A stretch of DNA of 5,220 nucleotides from Coriobacteriia bacterium (GCA_003133285.1 PKWR01000190.1:1-5220); one strand, 5' to 3'; positions 1 to 5,220 are shown, counted from the stretch's first letter. The notes: generated by a model not told the origin, from the letters alone. Program-made: numbers and translations.

Positions 1-216
1 ACCGCCGACCACGGCAACGCCGAGCGCATGGTGGCGGACGACGGAGGCCCCTTCACGGCGCACACCGCCGACCCCGTCCCCTTGATCGTGGTCGCCGATG
101 GCGTGCGAGGCGTGCGTGCCGGAGGCAAACTGGCCGACGTGGCCCCCACACTGCTCGATCTCGTCGGGCTGAAGGCTCCCGGCGTGTGGACGGGAGCGAG
201 TCTGCTCGAACGCTAG
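1..216 (+). CDS. gpmI: 2,3-bisphosphoglycerate-independent phosphoglycerate mutase, C-terminal end (5' partial)
   Basis: The first 71 codons visible here, ending at TAG 214-216, are the C-terminus of the cofactor-independent phosphoglycerate mutase, a cytosolic Mn-dependent enzyme of the alkaline phosphatase superfamily that interconverts 3- and 2-phosphoglycerate in glycolysis. The reading opens with TADHGNAE (residues 1-8 of the fragment). Seventeen residues after the histidine comes the FTAHTADPVP block. In characterised GpmI proteins the Asp-His pair and this second His are metal ligands with the same 17-residue spacing. The LADVAPTLLDLVGL segment near the end is also typical of the family C-terminus. 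Full-length members are about 510 residues, so most of the gene lies upstream. The family is distinct from the GpmA type used by many actinomycetes. secG follows after 96 bases and has its own promoter, so the two genes need not be a strict operon. Confidence 0.95.
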   Translation, partial: TADHGNAERMVADDGGPFTAHTADPVPLIVVADGVRGVRAGGKLADVAPTLLDLVGLKAPGVWTGASLLER

Positions 217-230
217 CCGGTGTCCGCGTG

Positions 231-259
231 TTGAGCCTGCAGGGGCATGCGGCTATACT
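231..259 (+). promoter_or_regulatory. Sigma-70/SigA-type promoter for secG
   Basis: TTGAGC at 231-236 and TATACT at 254-259 are separated by exactly 17 bp, matching the housekeeping consensus at four and five of six positions. The expected transcript start is near 266, giving a leader of about 47 bases before secG. The promoter lies wholly between the gpmI stop and the secG start. An ATG at 247 lies between the two boxes and therefore would not be in the transcript, which helps settle the secG start. Confidence 0.65.
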
Positions 260-270
260 CACTCAGTCGT

Positions 271-284
271 GCGCCAGACGGCGC
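271..284 (+). other. Short stem-loop near the 5' end of the predicted secG transcript
   Basis: GCGCC (271-275) and GGCGC (280-284) can form a perfect 5-bp stem closed by the loop AGAC. It would sit about five bases from the predicted transcript start. Such 5'-terminal hairpins can protect mRNA from decay; that role is inference. The ribosome binding site at 301-307 remains outside the stem. Confidence 0.35.
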
Positions 285-300
285 GGATGGTTGTCTATAC

Positions 301-307
301 AAGGGAG
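301..307 (+). promoter_or_regulatory. Ribosome binding site that sets the secG start
   Basis: AAGGGAG at 301-307 is a good Shine-Dalgarno sequence, five bases before the GTG at 313. No comparable site precedes the in-frame ATG at 247. Confidence 0.7.
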
Positions 308-312
308 TCTGC

Positions 313-552
313 GTGGACGCGCTCATCTATCTGCTCATCGCGGTGCACGTTCTGCTCGCGATCGGCCTGGTCATCTTCGTGCTGCTGCACTCGGGCAAGG
401 GCACCGGGCTGTCGTCGATGTTCGGCGGGATGTCCTCCGCCGGCGGCGGTACGAGCATCATCGAGAAGAACCTCGACCGGATCACCATCGGGCTTGCGGT
501 GAGCTGGGCCCTGACTTCGGTGCTCCTCATGATGTTCTACCGTCCCATCTAG
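313..552 (+). CDS. secG: Preprotein translocase subunit SecG
   Basis: This encodes a 79-residue SecG, the small accessory subunit of the SecYEG channel in the cytoplasmic membrane, which stimulates SecA-driven protein export. Two hydrophobic helices are visible, at roughly residues 3-25 and 57-76. Between them is the family's glycine-rich loop: LLHSGKGTGLSSMFGG (about 24-39), then SSAGGGTS and the short EKNLDRIT segment before helix 2. The length is normal for the compact Gram-positive type (about 75-80 residues). I chose the GTG at 313 because it follows AAGGGAG by five bases and because starting there gives a protein that begins directly at helix 1. Starting at ATG 247 would add 22 unrelated residues and lies upstream of the likely transcript start. 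Position next to a glycolytic gene is common for secG in Gram-positive bacteria. Confidence 0.93.
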   Translation: MDALIYLLIAVHVLLAIGLVIFVLLHSGKGTGLSSMFGGMSSAGGGTSIIEKNLDRITIGLAVSWALTSVLLMMFYRPI

Positions 553-553
553 G

Positions 554-598
554 GACTGTGCATACTTTGCCGCCGATATCCGGTGGCGTACGGCAGTC
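554..598 (+). other. Stem-loop just downstream of secG, possible 3' end structure
   Basis: Two bases after the secG stop, GACTG (554-558) can pair with CAGTC (594-598). Inside it, GCCGCC (569-574) can pair with GGTGGC (582-587) with one G-U pair, and TAC 563-565 with GTA 588-590. No T-run follows, so it is not a classical intrinsic terminator. It could be a Rho-dependent or processing end of the secG message. Long internal loops make the fold uncertain. Confidence 0.3.
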
Positions 599-710
599 TG
601 ACGCCGCCACGCATTCCGTTTCCGCTGGCCGGCAACTCCATTCGGTTCGCGCATCGCGTCAGTGTGCTTCCGCACTTGCGCCGGCGCGCTCCGAAGGGGG
701 ACACTCATAC

Positions 711-794
711 ATGCTATATGGTCGTCGCAAGTCGGTGGGCCGGCTCCTCCCGCAAGCGCGGGGCCCGGTCTCTGTCGTCGCCGGGGAGGGATGA
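711..794 (+). CDS. Possible 27-codon leader mini-ORF upstream of oppA (unproven)
   Basis: An ATG at 711 opens a 27-codon frame ending at TGA 792-794. It is preceded by GAAGGGGG (693-700) with a 10-base spacer, the same octamer-like site and the same spacing as at the oppA start (846-853, ATG 864). The predicted peptide is arginine-rich early (MLYGRRKSVGRLL) and then low in recognisable features; there is no membrane segment and no run of one amino acid that would point to attenuation. About 70 percent of codons end in G or C, lower than in the neighbouring genes, so coding is not supported by composition. It is also incompatible with a transcript that starts just downstream of the -10 candidate at 715-720. 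Treat as a hypothesis only. Confidence 0.18.
   Translation: MLYGRRKSVGRLLPQARGPVSVVAGEG
712..720 (+). promoter_or_regulatory. Possible extended -10 promoter element for the opp operon
   Basis: TGC followed by TATATG (712-720) resembles an extended -10 element (TGn plus a TATAAT-like hexamer, four of six matches). It is in the most AT-rich patch of an otherwise GC-rich gap. No TTGACA-like box is found 16-18 bases upstream. If used, transcription would begin near 727 and leave a leader of about 135 bases before oppA. A partial dyad, CATA 706-709 with TATG 717-720, overlaps it and could be an operator; this is speculative. Confidence 0.3.
737..766 (+). other. GC-rich hairpin in the oppA leader with a competing partner
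   Basis: CCCGC (749-753) and GCGGG (758-762) form a perfect stem around the loop AAGC. GGGC (737-740) can add an outer stem with GCCC (763-766). The left arm overlaps CCTCCC (746-751), which could instead pair with GGGAGG (784-789). Two mutually exclusive pairings in a 5' leader are a pattern seen in regulated leaders, but in GC-rich DNA such pairings also arise by chance. No T-run follows. Confidence 0.3.
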
Positions 795-844
795 ACAAGC
801 GATCGGCACGCGTGAGGGGTTCGGTTGTTCTTGTCGTCAATGCT

Positions 845-853
845 GGAAGGGGG
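845..853 (+). promoter_or_regulatory. Ribosome binding site that sets the oppA start
   Basis: GGAAGGGGG at 845-853 precedes the ATG at 864 by 10 bases. The other in-frame starts (TTG 825 and ATG 840) have no purine-rich site ahead of them, and ATG 840 lies upstream of this one. Confidence 0.65.
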
Positions 854-863
854 CTTTCGCATT

Positions 864-2561
864 ATGAGGAATCGTTTCCGCACTACGGTGGTCGTCATGG
901 CCGCATGCGTGCTCGCCCTGGGCGTTCTGTCCGGATGCGCACCCGCGAAGACCACGACGACCCCGGGCACCGGGGCAGCTGGCACGCCGAAGTCCGGCGG
1001 CACGATGTCGTTCTACATCGGCGAGCCTGCGTACATCGATCCGTACAACACCCAGGAGTCCGAGGGCACGGAAGTCGAGCAGTCTCTGTTCGACAGCCTG
1101 ACCCGCGTCGACCCGCTGGACCCGACCAAGCTCGTCCCTGCGGCTGCTGACTCATGGACGGCCAACGCGGACGCCACGGTGTTCACGTTCAAGCTGAACA
1201 AGAACGGCAAGTTCGCTGACGGCACGCCGGTCACCGCGAAGGACTTCGTCTACGCGTGGACCCGCATCGTCGACCAGACCACGGCCAACACGCTGACCAA
1301 GAAGGCCGATCCTTCGATCATCAGCTACCACCTGGCCTTCGTTAAGGGCTACGACGACCTGTTCGCCGGCAAGACCAAGGTGCTGACGGGCGTCAAGGCC
1401 GTCGACGACTACACCTTCGAGGTCACGCTGTCGAAGGCGTTCGCCGACTTCCCGATCGTCTGCGCCCACCCGGCGCTGGCGCCGGTCCCGCAGGCCCTCG
1501 TCGAGGGTGGCGTCGACTTCAACGGCACGAAGGTCGCCTTCGGCGACATGCCGGTCGGCAACGGCCCGTTCATGATGGCGGAGCCCTGGAGCCACAACCA
1601 GTACATCAAGGTGAAGGCCAACTCCAACTACTACGGCACCAAGCCGTACCTGGCTGGCATCGACTTCAAGATCTACAAGGACACCGAGGCTGCCTACACG
1701 GACTTCGTCGCGGGTAACCTGGACTTCTCGCCGATCGGCGCGGGCCAGATCAAGGCCGCCCAGGCCAAGTACGGCACCTCGGACAACGGCTACACGGTCA
1801 ACCCGGGCAAGCAGGTCGTCCTGGGCGCCGAGAACGCCACCTACTACCTGATCTTCAACATGACGGACCCGACCTTCAAGAACCCGGCGATCCGCAAGGC
1901 AGTCTCCCTGGGCATCAACCGCCAGGCCATCTGCGACGTCGTCTTCGAAGGCACGCGTGACCCGGCCGACAACATCATCCCGCCGGGCATCGCTGGGTAC
2001 GAGAAGGGCGCCTGGGCCGACGCGAAGTACGACCTCGCGGGTGCTCAGAAGGTCCTGACCGACGCCGGATTCCCCGGTGGCAAGGGCATCCCGGCCATCA
2101 AGCTGTCGTTCAACAGCGGCGCCGGCCATGAGAAGATCATGGAACTCGTGCAGTCCGACCTGGCCAAGCTCGGCATCAAGGCCACGTTCGACTCCGCCGA
2201 GTTCCCCGTGTACCTGAAGCAGCTCGATGCCGGCAAGTTCCAGATCGGCCGTCTCGGCTGGATCGCGGACTACCCGATCGCCGACAACTTCCTGTTCCCG
2301 CTGTTCCAGTCGAAGGCGGGCGACAACAAGTCGAAGTACGCCAACCCGGCTGTCGACAAGGCCCTGGACGACGCTCGCAAGATCGTCGACACCGCCGCTC
2401 GTATCTCGGCCTACCAGGCGATCAACAAGACCGTCCAGGCTGACAACCCTGTTGCACCGCTCATGTTCTACAAGCACACCCGCGTTGGCTCCGCGCGCCT
2501 CCACGACTTCACGTGGGACGCTTCGGGCCTCGGAGACTTCGCCACGGTCTGGGTCGACTAG
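864..2561 (+). CDS. oppA: Oligopeptide/dipeptide ABC transporter substrate-binding lipoprotein
   Basis: This encodes a 565-residue binding protein of the family 5 (OppA/DppA, SBP_bac_5) type, which captures peptides outside the membrane for the OppBCD(F) importer. The start at 864 gives a classic lipoprotein signal: basic RNRFR, a hydrophobic core (about 7-21) and the lipobox LSGC with Cys25 as the lipidated residue. A Thr/Gly-rich linker (about 26-46) leads to the folded domain. Family hallmarks are LFDSLTRVDP (75-84), ADSWTANADATVFTFKL and FADGTPVTAKDFVYAW (117-132), VGNGPFMM (231-238), NPAIRKAVSLGINR (340-353) and LGWIADYPIADNF (465-477). Length is normal. Every isoleucine codon is ATC and every lysine codon AAG, consistent with strong expression. 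Two cysteines besides Cys25 remain in the mature part (200, 357). oppB follows after a hairpin. The substrate could be di-, tri- or oligopeptides, or less likely nickel or sugars, since sequence alone does not fix specificity in this family. Confidence 0.93.
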   Translation: MRNRFRTTVVVMAACVLALGVLSGCAPAKTTTTPGTGAAGTPKSGGTMSFYIGEPAYIDPYNTQESEGTEVEQSLFDSLTRVDPLDPTKLVPAAADSWTANADATVFTFKLNKNGKFADGTPVTAKDFVYAWTRIVDQTTANTLTKKADPSIISYHLAFVKGYDDLFAGKTKVLTGVKAVDDYTFEVTLSKAFADFPIVCAHPALAPVPQALVEGGVDFNGTKVAFGDMPVGNGPFMMAEPWSHNQYIKVKANSNYYGTKPYLAGIDFKIYKDTEAAYTDFVAGNLDFSPIGAGQIKAAQAKYGTSDNGYTVNPGKQVVLGAENATYYLIFNMTDPTFKNPAIRKAVSLGINRQAICDVVFEGTRDPADNIIPPGIAGYEKGAWADAKYDLAGAQKVLTDAGFPGGKGIPAIKLSFNSGAGHEKIMELVQSDLAKLGIKATFDSAEFPVYLKQLDAGKFQIGRLGWIADYPIADNFLFPLFQSKAGDNKSKYANPAVDKALDDARKIVDTAARISAYQAINKTVQADNPVAPLMFYKHTRVGSARLHDFTWDASGLGDFATVWVD

Positions 2562-2603
2562 CAACGGACACGCGCGAATCTCGGATGTGAACGTCACGTA
2601 AGG

Positions 2604-2637
2604 GGGTGGCAGGACGCCCATCAGCGTCCTGCCACCC
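2604..2637 (+). terminator. Perfect 14-bp intercistronic hairpin between oppA and oppB
   Basis: Bases 2604-2617 and 2624-2637 are perfect inverted complements (14 bp, mostly G-C), enclosing the six-base loop CCATCA. Two further G-T pairs (2603-2638, 2602-2639) could extend the stem. What follows is TTCGTG, not a run of T, so it is at best a weak intrinsic terminator. It starts 42 bases after the oppA stop and ends 35 bases before oppB. Such structures after binding-protein genes commonly protect the upstream message from 3' exonucleases or cause partial termination, raising the binding protein relative to the permeases. The structure is seen directly; the function is inferred. Confidence 0.75.
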
Positions 2638-2672
2638 TTCGTGAACAGCCCAGACGACTGTGAAGGTTCCGT

Positions 2673-3872
2673 ATGTTCCAGTACATCGTGCGAAGGGTGA
2701 TCCAGTTCATCCCGGTGTTCCTCGGGGTGACGCTGATCCTCTTCCTGATCGCCACCTATCTCCCGGGCGCCGATGCGGTGCAGCTCCGCGCGGGTGAGAA
2801 GACGATGTCGCCCGTCCTCAAGGCGAAGATCCGCCACCAACTCGGATTGGACCGTGCCTGGTACATACAGTACGGCGACTACCTGTCGTCGCTCTCACCG
2901 ATACATGCCACCTACTACGATGGTTCGACCCCGGCGTCGCCGTCCACCTCGCCGAGTGTTCGCGTCCTCGACGGCTCTGTTGCGCTGATCATCCCGAAGA
3001 TCAGCGGCTCCGTGCCCGCAGCGGGGGCCGTGTCCTACGATGTCCGCGAGGGTGTGCCGGTCCTACGCGGGCAGCTCGGTCGGTTCGCTATCGGCACCCT
3101 GGCGTTCGAGTTCGATCCGCCCGACCTGGGAGTCTCCCTCTACAACGGTCGGCCCGTGCTCACCATCCTGAGCGAGGCGTATCCGTACACGATGCGGCTC
3201 GCCTTCTGCGCCATCTTCCTCGAGATCATAATCGGCATCGGCGCGGGTATCGTGTCGGCCGTCAAGCGCTACTCGATCTGGGACATCCTCGTCACGCTGG
3301 GGACGTCCATCCTGGTGTCGGTCCCGGTCTTCTGGCTGGGTCTGATGCTGCAGTACGTGTTCGGCATCTGGATGCAGGACCTCACGCACGGGGCCTTCTA
3401 TCTGCCCGTGCTGTTCGAGGGCGGGTCAACGGCCCCGTTCCCGGCCTACGTCTACTACATCCTGCCTGCGATCACGCTGGCCAGCGTCTCGACCGCGTAC
3501 GCGGCCCGCATCATGCGCAGCCAGCTGCTCGAGGTGAACAACCAGGACTACATCCGCACGGCGCACGCCAAGGGCCTGTCGGACAGCCAGGTCCTGTGGT
3601 CCCATGCGATCAAGAACGCCATGATCCCGGTCGTCACGTATATCGGACTGGACCTCGGCGCCATGCTCGCCGGCGCGATCCTGACCGAGACGGTCTTCAA
3701 CCTTCCCGGTATCGGCTATGCGATCTTCAAGGCCATCGTCGGCCGTGACTTCGCGATCGTGTTCGGAGGTGTGACGCTCATCCTGCTGGTCGTGATGGTC
3801 GTCAACCTGCTGGTCGACGTTTCGTATGCCTTCCTCGACCCGAGGATCCGTTACGGCGGGCTGGAGGAGTGA
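2673..3872 (+). CDS. oppB: Oligopeptide/dipeptide ABC transporter permease, OppB/DppB type, with long extracytoplasmic insertion
   Basis: This 399-residue inner-membrane permease forms half of the peptide channel with OppC. ATG 2673 is chosen because GAAGG (2662-2666) precedes it by six bases. The N-terminal helix (about 9-29) and the MSPVLKAKIRHQLGLD segment match the OppB/DppB N-terminal domain. Further helices lie near 178-197, 205-229, 259-278, 317-340 and 361-386. The cytoplasmic EAA loop, which docks on the ATPase, is seen at about 297-320 (AKGLSDSQVLW... with conserved Gly301 and a following NAMIPV). The TETVFNLPGIGYAI motif (338-351) and the FLDPRIRYG ending are typical. Members are usually about 305-340 residues. 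The excess is a Ser/Pro/Thr- and Val-rich stretch at about 73-149, inserted just before the DLGVSLYNGRPVLTIL block. oppC begins two bases after the stop. Identity as a peptide-type permease is firm, the exact substrate is not. Confidence 0.94.
   Translation: MFQYIVRRVIQFIPVFLGVTLILFLIATYLPGADAVQLRAGEKTMSPVLKAKIRHQLGLDRAWYIQYGDYLSSLSPIHATYYDGSTPASPSTSPSVRVLDGSVALIIPKISGSVPAAGAVSYDVREGVPVLRGQLGRFAIGTLAFEFDPPDLGVSLYNGRPVLTILSEAYPYTMRLAFCAIFLEIIIGIGAGIVSAVKRYSIWDILVTLGTSILVSVPVFWLGLMLQYVFGIWMQDLTHGAFYLPVLFEGGSTAPFPAYVYYILPAITLASVSTAYAARIMRSQLLEVNNQDYIRTAHAKGLSDSQVLWSHAIKNAMIPVVTYIGLDLGAMLAGAILTETVFNLPGIGYAIFKAIVGRDFAIVFGGVTLILLVVMVVNLLVDVSYAFLDPRIRYGGLEE
3863..3869 (+). promoter_or_regulatory. 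Ribosome binding site that sets the oppC start inside the end of oppB
   Basis: GGAGGAG (3863-3869) overlaps the last codons of oppB. It gives a seven-base spacer from GGAGG to ATG 3875. The alternative GTG 3869 overlaps this site itself, so it is rejected as the start. Confidence 0.75.
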
Positions 3873-3874
3873 GC

Positions 3875-4870
3875 ATGAGCGAGTACGACCGCGAGGAAGA
3901 TCGCAAGGAAGACCACGGGATCACGGACTCTCACAGCGGCATGCCGGCGACGCCGCCCATGACGGACGCTGAGGCGCACGTCCACGACGAGCAGAGCCGC
4001 ACGCTGTGGGGCGATGCGTGGAGGCGCCTGCGCAAGAACCGCCTATCACTGATCGCGCTCGTATGGCTGATCCTCGTCATCGTGTCGGCCATCACCGCGG
4101 ACCTGTGGGTCCCGCGTCTGCTCGGCGACCCGCGCGCGATCGACTCGTCCACCGTGATGGTGAACCAGCTGAAGAACCCGACCCTTTCGCACCCGCTCGG
4201 GACCGACGACCTCGGCCGCGACATCCTCGGGCGGCTGATCTACGGAGCCCGTGCGTCGATGACCGTCGGCGTCGCCGCCGTCGCGATCTCGGTGATCATC
4301 GGTCTGCTGCTCGGGGCGCTATCAGGGTTCTACGGGGGCATGGTCGACGCGTTGATCATGCGAATAACGGACGTGTTCCTCGCCTTCCCCTATATCCTGT
4401 TCTGTGTGCTGATCCTGGCGATGCTGCCATCGTCGGCGCGCGGTATCGGCCCCGTCATCATCTCGATCGGCCTGCTCGGCTGGCCGAGCTTCGCCCGACT
4501 GTTCCGCAGCTCGGTGCTCTCGGTGAAGCAGAACGACTACGTGGACGCCGGTCGCGCCGTCGGCGCATCCGACTCGAGGCTGATGTTCCGGCACATCATG
4601 CCGAACGCCATCGCCCCGATCATCGTGTACGCGACGATGTCCGTCGGCGGAACGATCCTGACCGAGGCGGCGCTGTCGTTCCTCGGACTCGGGGTCCAGC
4701 CTCCCGAGATCTCCTGGGGCCGCATGATCAACGACGGCCGCAACTACCTCATCAGCAACCACCCGGGCCTCGTCTTCTGGCCGGGCCTCGCCATCATCCT
4801 CACCGTGCTCGCGTTCACGTTGCTCGGCGACGGACTGCGCGACGCCCTCGACGTCAAGATGAAGGACTAA
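3875..4870 (+). CDS. oppC: Oligopeptide/dipeptide ABC transporter permease, OppC/DppC type
   Basis: This 331-residue permease is the second channel half. A charged, acidic and His-containing cytoplasmic tail (about 1-44) precedes TLWGDAWRRLRKNRLSL and helix 1 (about 57-77). Other helices fall near 128-151, 167-184, 191-205, 246-268 and 300-318. Family motifs are HPLGTDDLGRDILGRLIYGA (106-125), the EAA loop DYVDAGRAVGAS... ending PNAIAPI (221-249, invariant Gly230), ALSFLGLGVQPPEISWG (266-282) and the C-terminal LGDGLRDALDVKMKD. Length is slightly above the usual 290-310, due to the tail. The gene starts two bases after oppB and ends three bases before oppD, so translation of the three is likely coupled. 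DppC and nickel-permease NikC are close relatives; binding-protein and OppB company favour peptide import. Confidence 0.95.
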   Translation: MSEYDREEDRKEDHGITDSHSGMPATPPMTDAEAHVHDEQSRTLWGDAWRRLRKNRLSLIALVWLILVIVSAITADLWVPRLLGDPRAIDSSTVMVNQLKNPTLSHPLGTDDLGRDILGRLIYGARASMTVGVAAVAISVIIGLLLGALSGFYGGMVDALIMRITDVFLAFPYILFCVLILAMLPSSARGIGPVIISIGLLGWPSFARLFRSSVLSVKQNDYVDAGRAVGASDSRLMFRHIMPNAIAPIIVYATMSVGGTILTEAALSFLGLGVQPPEISWGRMINDGRNYLISNHPGLVFWPGLAIILTVLAFTLLGDGLRDALDVKMKD

Positions 4871-4873
4871 CGC

Positions 4874-5220
4874 ATGGGCGATCACCTGCTGGAGGTCTCC
4901 GGCCTCAAGATGTACTTCTACACGCGTGACGGCGTGGTCAAGGCCGTCGACGGCGTGTCGTTCGTGCTCGACAAGGGCGAGACCCTCGGAGTCGTGGGCG
5001 AGTCCGGTTCGGGCAAGTCGGTCACGGCGCTGACGATGATGCGACTCACCCCCATGCCTCCGGGCAAGGTGGAGGCCGGCGATGCCAAGTTCAAGGGCCG
5101 CTCGCTCATCACCATGAAGGAAGAAGAGATCCGCAAGATCCGCGGCAACGAGATCGCGATGATCTTCCAGGACCCGATGACCTCACTCAACCCCGTGTAC
5201 AAGATCGGGCGCCAGATCGC
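4874..5220 (+). CDS. oppD: Oligopeptide/dipeptide ABC transporter ATP-binding protein, OppD type (3' partial)
   Basis: An open frame starts at ATG 4874 and runs off the window after 115 full codons. AAGGA (4862-4866) lies seven bases upstream, overlapping the end of oppC. The visible part is the start of an ABC ATPase: an aromatic A-loop region (LKMYFYTRDG, 11-20) that contacts the adenine, AVDGVSFVLDKGET, the Walker A loop GESGSGKS (42-49), and the Q-loop MIFQDPMTSLNP with Gln99 (96-107). The SLNP continuation is characteristic of the OppD/OppF/DppD/DppF group. Being the first ATPase in the operon and directly after oppC favours OppD/DppD rather than OppF; the signature motif, Walker B and the C-terminal oligopeptide extension that OppD/F proteins carry (with an iron-sulfur cluster reported in some OppD/DppD members) are outside the window. 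Confidence 0.93.
   Translation, partial: MGDHLLEVSGLKMYFYTRDGVVKAVDGVSFVLDKGETLGVVGESGSGKSVTALTMMRLTPMPPGKVEAGDAKFKGRSLITMKEEEIRKIRGNEIAMIFQDPMTSLNPVYKIGRQI

Larger units (their letters stand above)
553..863 (+). other. 311-base intergenic leader region between secG and oppA
   Basis: No convincing protein or RNA gene is visible in this gap. It contains a stem-loop after secG (554-598), an AT-rich island with a possible extended -10 (706-720), a GC-rich hairpin (737-766) with an alternative partner at 784-789, and the oppA ribosome binding site (845-853). A mini-ORF at 711-794 has a good ribosome binding site but no recognisable product. I did not recognise a known riboswitch class, and the one GTTCG motif (645-649) lacks the A expected in a tRNA T-loop and has no clover-leaf partner around it. 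Confidence 0.6.

Noticed and set aside
236..243. CCTGCAGG palindrome downstream of gpmI as a terminator
   Set aside because: It is an 8-base palindrome with no loop and no T-run, and it lies inside the promoter spacer; a hairpin there is not plausible.
247..312. ATG at 247 as the secG start
   Set aside because: It lies between the -35 and -10 boxes, has no proper ribosome binding site spacing, and would add residues that do not resemble SecG.
644..652. GGTTCGCGC as a possible tRNA T-loop after secG
   Set aside because: The position expected to be A after GTTCR is C, and no acceptor, D or anticodon stems can be built around it.
662..1150. A 162-codon plus-strand frame, including ATG 791 overlapping the mini-ORF stop
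   Set aside because: The purine-rich site abuts the ATG with no spacer, most of the frame overlaps oppA out of frame, and the translation is Arg-rich without motifs.
1152..2840. A 562-codon open frame on the minus strand across oppA
   Set aside because: It is the antisense shadow of a GC-rich gene with strong third-position bias. Its product is a low-complexity Val/Arg/Asp/Glu/Leu-rich sequence with no family motif, while the plus strand has an unambiguous OppA.
4006..4929. A 307-codon plus-strand frame overlapping oppC
   Set aside because: The translation is Arg/Pro-rich nonsense typical of an out-of-frame GC-rich gene, and oppC in the other frame shows all family motifs.
4918..5202. A 94-codon minus-strand frame at the window end
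   Set aside because: It is antisense to the Walker A and Q-loop region of oppD and shows no independent features.

Overview
The window is ordinary GC-rich bacterial chromosome, all on the + strand. It holds the end of a phosphoglycerate mutase gene, secG, and then the first four genes of an oligopeptide/dipeptide ABC transporter operon (oppA-oppB-oppC-oppD, the last one cut by the window edge). The high GC content, a lipoprotein signal peptide on the binding protein, and a cofactor-independent phosphoglycerate mutase gene directly upstream of secG suggest a high-GC Gram-positive. A Coriobacteriia-like actinobacterium is my best guess, but this is inference from gene order and composition, not a marker-gene assignment.

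Layout: 1-216 encodes the last 71 residues of GpmI, with its metal ligands visible. Bases 217-312 carry a well-formed housekeeping promoter (TTGAGC, 17 bp, TATACT) and a ribosome binding site that together put the secG start at the GTG at 313 rather than at an ATG that lies inside the promoter. secG (313-552) encodes the small two-helix subunit of the Sec translocon. Bases 553-863 form a 311-base gap leading to oppA. It contains a stem-loop just after secG, a possible extended -10 promoter, a GC-rich leader hairpin with an alternative pairing, and a 27-codon mini-ORF that I treat as unproven.

oppA (864-2561) encodes the extracytoplasmic peptide-binding lipoprotein. It is followed by a perfect 14-bp hairpin (2604-2637) and then by oppB (2673-3872), oppC (3875-4870) and oppD (4874 to beyond the end). 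These last three are separated by 2-3 bases, so translation is probably coupled. OppA would capture peptides outside the membrane and deliver them to the OppB/OppC channel. OppD, presumably with an OppF encoded further on, would hydrolyse ATP to drive import. The hairpin after oppA fits the common arrangement in which the binding protein is made in excess over the membrane and ATPase parts.

I do not see a novel system, mobile element, CRISPR array or RNA gene. The observations most worth a second look are an unusually long extracytoplasmic insertion in OppB, the oppA-oppB hairpin, and the structured leader ahead of oppA.
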